A DNA stretch of 64,000 bases from Eudorina sp. 2006-703-Eu-15 (GCA_003117195.1 BDSI01000055.1:1-64000); one strand, 5' to 3'. Counted from the first letter of the stretch, positions 23,731-36,476 are shown. A program made the numbers and translations. Notes: generated from the letters alone by a model not told the origin.

Positions 23731-26700
23731 ATGGCCGACGCACGCGGGGCACTTGTGTCACAAACAATTGCCGACGTCCTCGTGGTTGGAGCAGGACCTT
23801 CAGGCCTAGCAACAGCTGCAGCGCTTCTGAACGCCGGCTTCAATGTAATTGTTCTGGAGCAGGCCCCAAGTATTGGTGGGTGGTTGACGGACATCGATGG
23901 CGACAAGATATGCACAGGCAAGTCCGCAGCTGGGGACCTTGAGAGATTATATCGGATCGCAGCGCGAGACACAGTTGTTCTGTCATGGAAGGCCTGGTCA
24001 GTGCGACCGCAGCTTGCCGACGGTAGCAACATCCTCTCCGCGCATACGTCACCGCCGTCCGCAGAACCTGTGGAGTCGCTCCTCTTCTCGGACTCGACCT
24101 TCACTGCAAACCTTCCTTTTGACCCAACGGTAATTAATTGCCGTCACTCGTCCTAGCGTATGACTAGGCACTTGCGCAGCAATACGGGTACCGGTAGTAA
24201 AGGGGACAGCAGGCTCCAGACCCTGCTCGGTGAGATCCCTTCGCATTGGCTAAACACCTGCCACATTCCTTGGCTTTCCCCGCTCATTCTTACTTTCCAT
24301 GGAAGCCGTATTGCGCTATCGGGTGACCATTTCCATCCACCCATCCATCCATCCATCCATCCATCCATCCATCCATCCATCCATCCATCCATCCATCCAT
24401 CCATCCATCCATCCATCCATCCATCCATCCATCCATCCATCCATCCATCCATCCATCCATCCATCCATCCATCCATCCATCCATCCATCCATCCATCCAT
24501 CCATCCATCCATCCATCCATCCATCCATCCATCCATCCATCCATCCATCCATCCATCCATCCATCCATCCATCCATCCATCCATCCATCCATCCATCCAT
24601 CCATCCATCCATCCACCCATCCATCCAGCCATCCATCCATCCGAGCCGCTTCCTTCACACTGCGCGCCGCCGCACGACCGCGCTTTCGTTCCACGACGTA
24701 GGCCTCCCGCCCGGCACCCCCCTCCGCGACCCCCCTCCGTACCCCTCCCCCCCAGGTCCAGGACGTCCGGCTGTACCTGGCTGCGTACGCTGCGTACTAC
24801 AACATCATCGACCATGTACGGCTGTCCTGCCGGGTGTCCCACTTGAGCGTTGACGCGGCCACGGGGCGATGGCGGGCGGTCTTCCACGACCTTGCGCTGG
24901 GGAAGCACTACGTGGCCGCGGCCGACTACGTGGTGTTGTGTGTGGGCCACTGCCTCCCACCCGGCGGCCTCCGGGACCTGGAGGCGGCGCAGGTCGGTCT
25001 CTCCTCTCTGGAGGGGGAGTGGGGAAGGGGGAGGGGGGACAAAACTTAGGCAGGGCCCGGTAGCCTATCCACACTGTACCGATACCGCGATGTTGAATAC
25101 CACGATACCGCCGCCGGGGCCTAACAGCGCGTGTCTGTGTCTGTGGGAAAGCATACCTTGCCGGGGAAGACGTTCTGAGGCGTGGCAGCGAGCGTGGCTG
25201 AGGGGGAATCGTGGTTGCGGAGTCATTGATTGGCCCGTGCCCAGCGAGCGATACGCTCGGCCGCTTTGCCCCCCTGGGTCCTGCCTGCTGATCCCAGCAC
25301 CGCCTCACCCGCACGAAGGAGGAATGCGGGATGCGCCCAATGAAGGAATGAATGAACGAATGTTACAGAGGACCCCAAAAGGCCCACTGCCCACACGTCC
25401 TCTCCTTTCCCCGCCGCCGCCACCCCCCACCCCGATGCTCCGCCCCAGCCCGCGGGGTCCACGTCGGGGCCCCTCGTCCTACATGCCAAGGCGGCATCCT
25501 CGGAGATGCTGTCCGAGACCGCGGCGTCAGCCGTCACCGTCCTTGGCGATGGTGGGTGCATCAGCGGGTTCACGCAAACTCGCCGCTGCCGGACTCGGGG
25601 CGCGGCGGCGCCATCACACACGCCGTCACAGCGGATGTGATGGGACCCCGAGTGCGCCTCCATCCGCCTTCCTCCATGGCCGCCCTGCAGCACCGGGCCG
25701 ACGGTGATCTGCGGGATTCCGGCCGTTGGCGCCGCCGAAAGCGCGGACCTGCGGGATCGTCCCTCCCTGGACGCCACATCAGATCAACCCCCATGGGATG
25801 CGGCCTGCCCGGAAATTGTACGAAGTCAGACCCTTCGTCGCCGCCGCCGGCCGCAGCACCCTTACCCTCACCCCACCGCACCCCACCGCACCCCACCCCA
25901 CCGCGCCGCGCCGCACCCCACCGCAGATGGCGACACGGCGGAGGAGTGCGCCGCGGCTGTGGCGCTGCTTCGGCGGGGCCGCGGCGTGGAGCTGGTGGTA
26001 CGGCAGGTGTGTGTGTGTGTGTGTGTGTGTATGCGCAACAGCACCCCCCGACACATGTCCGATGTCACGGCACCGGTGGGGCAGCATGGCGGGCCGCACT
26101 ACCACCGCGGGGTATCTAGGGGTATCTAGGGGTCCGTGGTTGTCAGGGCGGGTAGGCCAGGCTTGTCGAGTCAAGCCAGGCCGGGGCAGACGATCTGCGC
26201 TGGCCAGAGTTGGTTCCCATCTGCCAACGATCCGATACCGGTGTGTCACCTGCGGCGATTCATTCGGCGATTTGCAGGGTTCGAACAGCGAATCGACGCC
26301 CTGCGCCGCGCCAATGAGTCTGGCCTGGGTGTTGGACGGCCAGGACCTGATGGAAGCGGCGCGGCGCCGGGCGCTTGGTGCCGCCCTGCAGCCGCACCCC
26401 TCCGCCCCGGCCCCCAGCGCCGTGGGGCGGGCGCTCCTCGCGCCCACCAAGCGCCGCTTCTGGGCCTACGTCAAGGGCCGAGCGGCGGCGGCGATATCCC
26501 GAGGCGGCGGCGGCGGCGGCGGGGGTGGGAGGCGCCATACCAATAACCTCGCCGTCGACGCAGATCGTCGCCCGGATCCGGATCCAGATCTCAGTCAGAG
26601 CCAGATGACCGCCGGGCATGCAGGTGGTCATTTCGGTGACGCTGGTGGTGGTGGTGGTGATTGGGTTTTTGGCGAGGCGGGCTCGGGGCATCGTCAGCAA

Positions 26701-29700
26701 CCGCTTCGGCGCTACCACGGTCGCGTGTTGCTGTGGGCGCCGAGCTTCAGCGACCCACGGGTCATGCCCTTCCTGGACCCGGATCTGAGGGCGGCTCTGC
26801 TCCGAGCCGACCTGGAACAGCCGCACCTGCAGCAGCCGCACCAGCAGCAGCAGCAGCAGCCGTACGGGGCGGGCCCGACGCCCCAGCCCGACCTCTGGGT
26901 GTACCGCGGCATGCTCCACCCGAACGTCCCCGGGCTGGCGTTCGTGGGCTGGCAGGTGGGTGGTAAGCGGCGGCAGCGGGGCCGGCGGCGGCGTCAGCGT
27001 CGGCGTCGGCACCGACTTGCCCTGCATGCAGGGCGGGTGCGTGTTGCGTTGCGGCCGGTCGTTGCTCCATGACTGTGCTGCGGTCGGTGGTGCCGTGGCG
27101 CTGCAGAGCTGCAGACCGGACACGTGCTCAACCGACCGGTCTTCCGGATGCCCAAACCGGACCCCCCAGGGGGCTCGATCGATGCATCCATTTGCCCCGC
27201 CGGGTCGCGACTGGCTCGACGTGCATATAGGGCCCCCTACGGTAGTCCACGGCAGGGGTCCCCGGGATAGGGTCCCCGGGATAGGGGGGCTCCATGATTG
27301 GCTCCATGATTGGTTCCCGGTCGCGAGCCGTGCGCCCCAGGCGAGCGGAGGGCCGCGGGGCGGTCTGATGGGAGGCGGGGTGCCTCATCTCTCCACGGGG
27401 GGTCTTCCAAGGGGGAGGGGGAGCGAGGGAGGGTCGAGGCTGCGCCTGGCCTGTCGTCTGGCCTGTCTTCTGGCCTGTCGTCTGGCCTGTCGTCTGTGGT
27501 TGTCCGTTCCCCAGCGGCGGATGGGGCTCCATCTTCGCCTCTGATGCGCTCCTGAAGTCCTGATGCCTCTCCGGAGAGGGCCCCGGGGTCCCCTGCCTCG
27601 CCTCCCAACCCCGTCCTGCCCCGCTGCCCCGGTTCTGTCCCCGCTTCTGTCCCCGCTCCTGCCCCGCGCTTTCCCTGCTCCCTCCGAAACCACCCCAGGC
27701 CCACGCCCGCAGCAGCCTGTTGGTTCTGGAGCTGCAGGCCCAGTGGCTGGTGGCGGCCCTCACCGCCCGACTGCCGCTGCCCGGCCCCGCAGCCATGCGC
27801 CAGGACATGGCCCGGCAGCGGGCGTGGCGGGCGGCCGCGCTGGCGTCGCCGCTCATGTCGACCCATGGGTCACTGGCGCGCGCGCACGAGGAACACTATG
27901 TACGGCAGCTGCTGGGGGACCTGTCCGGCCTCGTGGAGCTGAGGAAGCAGTGCTGGCAGGCCGGGCCGGGTTACGCCTCCCCGCGGCCGCTCCTGGCCAG
28001 CCGTGACGTCGTCGAAACCGATGTACGGCATCACCTCGGTGGTTTCAGAGCGTGCTTCGGGGCCGTTAGCAGCCAGCATGCCGCCCATGACCCGGAGCTG
28101 GCGCCGCCCGCCAGCGGAAGGCTGGCGGAGCCGCCGCCGCCGCCGCCGCCGCCGCGAGCCATGTACGACCTGGCTGCGACCGACGCTGCGGAGACGTGGC
28201 CACCGGCGCCCGCTACCCCGCCGGCGGCGCCGCCACGTCAGCGCCTCTCGTACCGACTAGGGTTTTCGTTTCGACGCAGCTCCAGTTCGGAGAGACGGAC
28301 TGCGAGCAACGCCTCCGCCTCCGCCGCCGCCGCCACTGGCGTCCCAACGACCAACCACCGCGGCACCAGCAGTAGCAGTAACGGAATTGACGATGGAGGC
28401 GGGAACGCGGACGGCGACGGGAGTGGGAATGGCAAGGGCGGCAGTGCCAAGTCACTGGGTAGCCGCTTGCTCTCGCGATTAAGCTTGCGACTGTCAAAGC
28501 GCTACAACAACCGTAACATTTCGACGCCGTCAACGGCAGCGGCGGCAGCGGCGGGACCTGCGTCTGTGGGGCCGGCAGCGGCGGCGGTGACGTTGGCAGG
28601 CGGCGCGGCAGGCCCTCGCCCGCCACCGTCGCCGCCGCCGCCATCACCGCCGCGACCGCTGCATGCCAAGCTGCCGCACGAGCAGCAGCGCTCGTCCTGC
28701 TCGGTAGTACGACCCATGTACGGCGTCAGTACGAACCGGCGCCGTCACTCCGCTTCATCCGTTGGCGGCGGTTTGGGCGGCGGCGGCGGCGGCGGCGGTG
28801 GCGGTACGACCTTGGGGCTCCAAGTCGCCTTGCTCATTGCGTCACCGCCGATGGCACCGTACTTGCAAGAGAAGCTCCGCCGCGCCGTACATCCCGCCGG
28901 CCCTCACGCGGCCAGCTGTACGGCAGCGCAAGGGACATACAGCCGCAGGGAACGCTCATTGTCCGCCTCCGAGTGCGGGCCGGCGACGGCGGCGGCGGCG
29001 GCGGCGGCGGCGGTAGTGGCGGCGGAGCCGACAACATCCGGCCCCCTGCCCGGTGGTGAACAACAGCGCACGAGCACGCCCGTCGGTTCAGCCAGCAGGC
29101 TGTCGCATCGGCCTCCGGTACCTGGAGGCCACCGCCGAAGCAGCGACGCCAGCGGCGCTGGCGCCGGCGCCGGCTCCGCCGCGGAGCGCGCCGCCGCCGC
29201 GGCCACGGTGTCCCGTGGGACGCTGTACAGCAGCGGCCGTAGCCGGACCGGACACGACGGCGGCAGCAGCGCCGGCCGACCCAGCGCCGGCGGCATCAGC
29301 GCCGTCGAAGCCCGCGAAGCGGACCTGTCGGCGCAGCTTCGCCGCGTGTCGCGGTCCACGGGGATCGAGCTTTCGGCGCTTGTGGACCTCATGGCCGATG
29401 ACGGCGCCGTCGGCGCGTACACAGCCGCCGCCGCGCCGTACATCATCACGTCGAAGCCGCCGGGTATCGGGTGGGGTGCGACGGAGCGGCCCGGCGGCGG
29501 CGGCGGTGGCGGCGGCGGCGGCGGCTTTGTGGCGGCGGCGCCGCGGCCGCCGCAGCGGAGCCAGCGGTGGCCGCTGGGACGCCCCTCCCTGGACGACCAC
29601 CCCTTGATCACCGCAGCCGGGTTCCTGGAGGGGGAAACCATGGACGATGCGGACTGCAGCGCGGCGCTCCAGGAAGGTCTGCTGGCGGAGACGGCCGGAC

Positions 29701-32700
29701 GGGAACACGGCGGCGGCGGCGCTGTCTCCGACCCGACCGCGGCGGCGGCGCCGCCGGCGCCGGCGATGCCAGTGCAGTCGGCGCCGCTGCCGTTGCTGTC
29801 CGGTGCGGCGGCGGCGGCGGCGGCGAACGCGTGCTGCGACGCCGCAGGACGCCGTCAAGCGAGCCCGGAGAAAGGTCCGCTGTTGAGGCCGCGGCGGCCG
29901 CCGCCGCCCCCGCCGCCTTCGTCACCTATGCACCAGCTGCCGCCGGCGCCGGTTGTGGCCGCTCAAATGCAGGACAGTGTGCCATCACAGGAGACCACAC
30001 GCCTGCCCAAGCTAACCGCGAATGTGAAACTCAGATCGGACGCCCGGACGGAATGCGCTGACGGCGGCTCTGGTGGTGGCGGCGGCCGCAGCGGCGGCTG
30101 CGGCGGCGGCCGCGTTCAGAATGTAGTTGAGCATGAGAACGTCGTACTGCCGCTGGCGCAGTGGCACTCGGCATCCCTGGAGCCCTTGTGTGAAGGCGGG
30201 GCGCCGGGCGTCAGTTCGACCAGCACCGCCGCCGCCACCGCCGCCGCCGTCGCAGTCGAGGGTCCGGGAGGACGGTACGACATCAACGTGCCGTACGAGT
30301 TGCAATACACTCGGCCCGTCCCCACACGAGCTTGGGATACAACCTTTGCACCTGACTGTACGACATGCGACGGCGGTGTCGCGACGGTGGAGCAGACCCA
30401 GCTCCGTGAGCACCTGCAGACCCTGATCCAGGGCCAGGCCATGCCGTACCCGCGATCTGGATCCAGATCTGACGGTCGAGCCAAAGCTGACAACGCAACA
30501 TCGGCGGCGGCAAGAAAGTCTCCTCCTCCTCCTTCGCCGCCGCCGCAGCCGCCGCCGCCGGCGGACGCCGACTCCGACCCTGGCGTCAGCGTTCGGCGCC
30601 GTCGGCGGGTGGCGGAGGCCGGTTCGGGGCCGATCGGGCAGCTCCTGCTGAGGCCGCCGCCGCCCCGCCGCAGCACTAGTTACAATCTAGAGGCTGGCCG
30701 TGGATCTGGATCCAAATATGGAACGGAGGATCCAGCAGCTGCGGGCCAAAGCTATTATTCGGCACCGCTGAAACTGCTGAAGGACGTCAGCCCGACGGAG
30801 CCGCCCCCGCGGTCTGAGAGCCCACCGCCGCCGCCGCCGGCCTGCACTGCCGGCGGCACCCGCGCCGGTGATGACGCTGCCGACCTGCAGCCTGCGGTCG
30901 GCAACGCCAACCTCCCGAGCCCGTACACCACCGCCGCCGCCGTCGCCGCGGCCGTCGCCGCCGCCGTGGCCGGCGACAACACCGCAGCGGTGGCGGCCGT
31001 GGCGGTGGCGGCGGCAACGGGAGCGCCGACGGGGCTATCTGGACGGCTCCACAGCGGCCCCCAGCGCCGCAGACGTGGCTTCGCGAGGGCGTTGTCGCTT
31101 GGATGGGGAGAGCTGGCGAAACTCGCAAGAGGAGGGATGACGGCGGCGCCGTCTGTGGCGGCGGCACCGCCGCCGCCGCCGCCACCACTGCCGGCGGCAG
31201 CGGGCTACCCTCAGTTGCGTGGCATCTCCGGCCGGCGGCGCGGGTCTGGCGGGATGATCGCACCCGCTGGTTACGCGAGTGTTCGTACGGCACCGGCGGC
31301 GGTCGCCGCCGTCAGGAGCGTCGCCGCCGACACGGCTTTGTGGCGCACAAGCCGCCCGGCGGGGTCACGGGGTGCGGTGGGCCGCAGCTCCTGCCCGCAT
31401 CTGGACGCTGCGCTGGCCTTCGCCAGCGTCCACAGCAGCGGCGGCTGCGGCGGCGGCACCGCCGCCGCCGCCGCTGCCGCCGCGAGCTCCGGGCCGTCCC
31501 CGCCGGTCTCCCCGTCTGGGGCGCAGCTTGTCTCCCGCGGCTCGGCGCCACAAGGCGGGTTTGGGATCCGCGGCGCACGTGCCATCGACGGCTCCGGGCC
31601 CGACTCGGCGTCGACACCCTTCAAGTCCAGCGGCGACGTCGCGAGGGCGATCTTGGCCATCCGCACTCGTCCCCGCGGGGGCGGAGGTGGGGCTGGGGCG
31701 ATGGTCGGCTCCGGGGTCAGTAGCAGCGGCGGCGGCGGCGGGCCCTCCTCGGGCGCCGCCACGGCGACGGCGTCGGCGGCGGTTGCCGCCGCGCGCCGAT
31801 CCCTAGGATGGTCCGGCAGCGGGTACAGCGGCGGCGAATCGCCGAGCGGGCTGCGTAGCGGCCGGGCCGCGACCATGTCGCACGTGACGGCCAGGGCCCT
31901 CGGCGGTGACGGCAGCGACGGCCGCGGAAGCCACAGCGGCGGCAGCGGCGGCGGCGGCGGCGGCGGCGGCGCGAGCGGTCGCCGTCGATTCTCACTCGCC
32001 ACCCTGACGAACATTTTCGGCAGCCGCGCCAGCGAGTCGAGCGCCGGCACCTCTGCCGCCCCGGGCGCGGGCCCCGCCCGCCTCGGCGGCCTGCTGGGCG
32101 ACGCCGCGGCCGCGGCGCAGCTGCCGTACAGCAAGCGCCTGGAAGACGCCTCGCCGCGCGGCGGCGCCCGGCGCGCTGCCGGCAGAGCTGGCGATGCATT
32201 CCTGTCTGCTGAGCCGGGCCGGCGTTGTACGGCCGAGCCTCCCGTAGGCGGCGGTGGCGGCGGCGGCGGCGGCGGCAGTGGCGGCGGCGGCGGCAGTGGC
32301 GGCGGTCGCGCAGGTTCGCTGTTGGCTCGAGCTTCCACGCCGGAGCTCGGTATCCTTCTTGGCGTTGGATGCAGTGACAGCGACGCTCCGTCGAGTCCCT
32401 TCGCGGTCGCTGACGTCGACGTCGACGACGTCGGCGACGGCGTCGGCGTCGGCGTCGCCGGTCGTGGCGGGGCAACGGTCACGTTGTCGGCGCCGCCGGC
32501 ACTGCTGCCGCCGCGCTCCGTGAACTGGCCGCCGCTCCAGATGCCGTCGCCTCCGCCGGCGCCGATGTCACCGCTGCCGGCACCGCCAGAGCTGCCGCAG
32601 CTTCTGTCGGCGGCGCTGCTGCTCGCCGAATCAGTGGGCGGCAGCGAGGGCGGCGGCGGCGGCGGCGGCGGTGACGTCGACGGCGCTCCGGACAACGAGG

Positions 32701-35068
32701 ACAGCTTCTTCCACTCGGACATCCTAATCACGCTCCGCCGCTCCGTGTGCACAATGACTGCCGCCGTCAGCGGAAGCACCGCAGCGGATGCCGCTGGGGA
32801 GCCTTTCATCGGGCAACTCGACTCGCCGGCTGCCGCCCGCTCGCTTGGCGCGGACGCTTGCGGCGACCCCACAACGGCGACGCCGGACAGTCGCGTCACT
32901 TCCCCCAAGACGGCGCCGCTGCCGCTCCTGGCGGCCCAGCCCCGCGCCGGCCGCTACGGGTCCCCCTCGCGGCTGCGGATGCTGCCGCCGTCGCCGTCGC
33001 CACCGCCGCCACCGGCGGCCGCGGCGACGCTGACGCTGCCCGTCCCCATTCCCCGCAGCGCGACGGCGCCGCCGTCGGCGGCGGCCAGCCCGCCGCTCCG
33101 CACCATAGCGACACTCTCCCAGCCGCTGGCCGCCGTTGCCGTACAGCGTGATGGCCGTGAAGACCCGTCGCCGAGTCGGTCGGCGCGGCTGCCGGCGCCG
33201 CTGGCGGCGGCGGCGGAGGCGGAGGCCCGGGGTCGATGGGCGACGCCGTCATGGGCGCCTGCCAGCCGCCAGGCCAGCGGCTTGGAGCAGGAGGGGTCCG
33301 GCGTCCGGTGGGTGCGAGACCGTGGTAGTAGAGCAGTGTGCAACGGTTACCGGGGCCAGGAATGGGCAGGGCACGGCGCCAGCAACAAACTGAACCGGCC
33401 GTAAACAGAAACGCAACGGGGTGCAGCAGTCGAGCCGCTGGGAGGGGCCTGACGGCCTGTGTCGGTGTCGGTGAGGCACGCGGGTCTAGGGGGCAATACC
33501 ATACATCCATTGAATGGAAAATGTGAAGTTAAAAGATATATTGTGACAGCGGACATCCCCCAAAGCGATTCGCGCTGTGCTGTGCTGTGCTGTGCTGTGC
33601 TGTGCTGTGCAGGCCCCCCGGGTCGCCCCTCCGCGACCTACCCGGCTGGCTCCAGTCCGCCGCCACCGGCGTCATCGCCGGCTCACCGCAGGGCTCATGC
33701 TGCTACAGCCCCAGCCCCCGCCACAGCCCTGGCTACCACACCGCGGGCCACAGCTACAGCCCGCTTGATGTGAACGAGGCGTTGCTGGAGGCCGCGCTGT
33801 GGTCATCAAACCGCAACGTCCAACGTCCCGTACTACAACCGCCGCTGAGCGTCCGTACATCTGCCACCGGTGCCACCGGCATCCCCGCCGCCAGGGTCGT
33901 GACGGCGTCAGGGCCGCTGCCGTACATGCTTACCCGGCGGGGCACGACGGACGGCGGCGGCGGCGGCGGCAGCCGGCCCCAGCAGGGGGATCGACGACGT
34001 TTCGAGACGGATCCGGTTTCGGAGCTGCTAGGCGAAAGGGCCCGGTCCGGCGGCGCTCCAGGCCCCGCCGTGGACTCCGTGCCGGCGCGGCGAAGCGGTG
34101 GCGGCGGCAGTAGCAGCAGTAGCACCAAACTGACCCTCCTGGGTGGCCGTAGCCGCGGCAGCGCGCCCCTGGCGATGCACCTACGCGGCGCGCTGCTGGG
34201 GGCCGGTGGCGGCGTCGCCGCCGCCGGCAGCCGTGGCAGCAGCAGTAGCAGTGGCATCATCGGCCGCGCCACTGGCGGCGGCGGCGGCGTCGCCAGCGGC
34301 CGTGGCGCGGCGGCGGCGGCGGCACTGGAGGTGACGGGGCGGTCGGCCCCGCTGATGACCCGGCGGGGCCCGGCGTGGGCTGTACGGAAGGAAACCCAGG
34401 AGCGGCAAGATCGTTTGGTGAAGGAGGTGAGGGAGGGGCCGGGTCGTGTGAGCCAAGCAGCCATCCCTGGGAGCACTTGAAATCCGGGACGGCCGTCACG
34501 TCACGTCACGTCACGTCACGTCACGTCACGTCACGTCACGTCACGTCACGTCACGTCACGTCACGTCACGTCACGTCACGTCACGTCACGTCACGTCACG
34601 TCACGTCACGTCACGTCACGTCACGTCACGTCACGTCACGTCACGTCACGTCACGTCACGTCACGTCACGTCACGTCACGTCACGTCACGTCACGTCACG
34701 TCACGTCGCGTCACGTCACGTCACGTCAGCCGATGACGAACCAGATGCGAACCCGTTGCGACTTCGCCCCCGCTGTGACTCCGCCCCCGCTGTGACCCCG
34801 CCCCCGCTGCGACTCCGCCCTCGCTGCGACTCCGCCCCCGCTGCGACTCCGGCCCCCCCTCCCGCGACTCGGGGCCCCCCGCCCCGGTTCGTTTCGGGTT
34901 TCTTTCATTAACCGCCCCCCCCTCCCGCGAATCCGTCCGCAGATCTCCACCTGGCTTCGTGACGCCTTGGCGCGGAGGGCCCTCGCGCGGGCGGAGACTG
35001 CCGCCTCCGCCACCACAGTCGGGGGCGACGCGGCGGCGGAATCCCCCCAGGCGCCCTCAGCCCCGTAG
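23731..35068 (+). CDS. FMO-like flavoprotein with giant low-complexity extension (copy A)
   Basis: Nine exons join in phase: 23731-23917, 24065-24129, 24756-24992, 25449-25551, 25927-26006, 26278-26955, 27699-33307, 33613-34426 and 34943-35068. They encode about 2632 residues. The N-terminus has the FAD-binding [18 protein letters not shown] and GGWL. A second dinucleotide site follows (VTVLGD, then [11 protein letters not shown]; the glycine pattern is altered). Then come [13 protein letters not shown] and [18 protein letters not shown], the typical C-terminal blocks of flavin-containing monooxygenases. About 1900 residues of Ala/Gly/Pro/Ser-rich sequence follow, mostly one 5.6-kb exon, probably disordered. 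The end is a module shared with copies B and [21 protein letters not shown], then [14 protein letters not shown]. An NADPH-dependent oxygenase activity is inferred from family membership. No substrate can be named. Intron 1 has a GC donor, and intron 8 is a (CGTCA)n satellite. Confidence 0.8.
23918..24064 (+). other. Probable GC-AG intron, open in frame (copy A intron 1)
   Basis: The 147-base segment begins GCAAGT and ends CCGCAG. Its length is a multiple of three and it has no in-frame stop, so it could be read through. Splicing it out gives [21 protein letters not shown], which aligns with GPAHSLTFFDAAFHTRLPD of copy B. There a normal GT-AG intron sits at the same phase, and the following exon is also exactly 65 bases. 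Confidence 0.65.
24333..24645. repeat. (ATCC)n satellite, about 300 bp, in copy A intron 2
   Basis: About 70 tandem ATCC units with only a few changes near the ends. It lies in the intron 24130-24755. Conceptual translations (HPSI or WMDG repeats) are artefacts of the repeat. Confidence 0.95.
26349..26520 (+). repeat. Near-identical patch shared with copy B (exon 6)
   Basis: By eye this segment differs from 43134-43305 at only about three positions in roughly 170. Both encode [13 protein letters not shown] through [13 protein letters not shown]. Flanking coding sequence of A and B is much more diverged, so this looks like a gene-conversion tract. Confidence 0.8.
27445..27498. repeat. 12-bp tandem repeat in copy A intron 6
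   Basis: CTGGCCTGTCGT repeats four to five times with one T for G change. The intron runs 26956-27698. Just upstream, short duplications such as GGTCCCCGGGATAG occur at about 27257-27285. Confidence 0.75.
27620..27945 (+). repeat. Near-identical patch shared with copy B (intron 6 end and exon 7 start)
   Basis: This patch matches 44070-44397 with only a handful of differences. It covers the last ~80 intron bases, the acceptor and the first ~245 coding bases of exon 7. Similarity stops abruptly after GTGGAGCTGAGGA. Confidence 0.85.
34494..34728. repeat. (CGTCA)n pentanucleotide satellite in copy A intron 8
   Basis: About 47 tandem CGTCA units with a single visible change (CGTCG). It lies inside the intron 34427-34942, between the GPAWAVR exon and the ISTWLR exon. 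Each unit is a TGACG/CGTCA bZIP-type half site, a point of pattern only. Confidence 0.95.
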
Positions 35069-35900
35069 CGCCCTCCTCCCACCCTCATCCCCAGTATATT
35101 CAGTTTATCAAGTAACTATGGGCAGCCGTGCCTGTCGTTCATGTTTTCCATGCTGCTCTACCGCGGCATACCAACGGCCGTAAAGTGACGGCCGATGGGT
35201 TTTGAAAAACGCGCCGCGGCGGCCGCCGCTCACCTTGCTCTGGTCACCTGCTCGTCCGTACGCGTCCGTACATAGTAAAACGGCGCGTCCGTACGGGTTC
35301 GTACATATAGGATCTCCTGAATGGGGTTTTTCTCTGCTGGCAAGGCGATGTATAGCGGGATGGGCGATGTATGTTGGTGGTGGTTTGCGGCTTAAAACTA
35401 TCCATCTCTACCAAGGGTAGTACGTTTGGCGGGATGGCGTCTCGGGTGCGCTTGGGGGCGACCGCGAAATAGCTCTCAGGCCAACCAAGGCTCCTAGGGT
35501 GCGGCCACCACCACCATCACCACCACCACCACCACCACCAGGAATAGCGCCTGGAAGGGGAGGTGGCCTGCTGGGTGGCGGCGGACTGCAGGGGGATATG
35601 GATTGGGGGAGGGGGAGGGGCGCGGTTGCCGACGTCTAACTAGCTAAGCGCAAAAAGGGGGCGGTCGCTAGGGGGCGTTTCTCGAGAAGTAAAGCCACGA
35701 GGGCAAAGAACCCGCGCTCGGGCTGTTTCTGTGTCCCGTTCTATGCACGACGCGCGGTCATAGCCCGGCGGGTCTTGTTATTGTCATATGAAACCGGAGT
35801 CAGTGCTGTGACTCTCCCACACATACACATGCTACAAAGGTACACATGCACATGTTACAAGGTTACACATACACATACACATACACATTTCTATTATTAA

Positions 35901-35948
35901 GGATGTTACAGCGGACCCCGCGGGTCATCGGTGACAGCCAACGGCGAC
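35901..35948 (+). repeat. Dispersed short repeat, member 1
   Basis: It carries GATGTTACAGCGGACCCC followed by GGGTCATCGGTGACAGCC. The same pair of blocks recurs at 60833-60874, on the - strand at 54419-54460, and in shortened form at 61310-61345. Confidence 0.75.
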
Positions 35949-36476
35949 AGCCGAGGCTTCCTCACCATACACTGCCTAAATGAACATGTTACAAAATCAA
36001 GTGCGTTGCCGACATGCACGCAGAGTGCGTCTCCACACCGCATACGTTTCGAGCAAGGCGGGTGCGCGCATCCACTGCTGGGAATGTGAGGGGGAGAGGG
36101 GCTGACCCATGGCCCCCATGGGTGGTGGGTGGGTGTGGGGGCCCGTGTCGCACGGCAAGGCGGTTCTCTTGACGGCCGCAGCCCGGTGAAGAGACATTTA
36201 CAGACGACTCCCCGCCGTACGGTGCCGTAACGGGGAGGATTACCTTGTAACTTTGACGGGGGAGGCACCTCCGAGGTAGGTTGGTTTGTGTTTGTTGCGC
36301 TGGGAGGTAAGGATGGTGAGAGCAGCTGCGGGGGCGGGGTGAAGACGCGGGTGGGTGGGTGGTCCGTTTGGTGTGTGTACTTTCCTCTCTCGTGTACCTC
36401 CGAGTAAGGTCGTTTCGTAACGCACTGGGTCGAGGCGGGTTGTTACACGGGCAGGGTGCGGGCGCAGCACGAGCAC

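Noticed and set aside
24316..24636. Repetitive proteins WMDG or HPSI over the ATCC array
   Set aside because: The array is open in several frames on both strands, as expected of a tetranucleotide repeat. It lies inside a well-supported intron.
31271..32908. 545-codon - strand open frame opposite copy A exon 7
   Set aside because: It is a shadow of the GC-rich coding exon. The + strand frame continues much further and has phase-matched splice sites.
34494..34728. CRISPR array
   Set aside because: The repeat is a 5-base tandem unit with no spacers. The other arrays in the window are also simple repeats.
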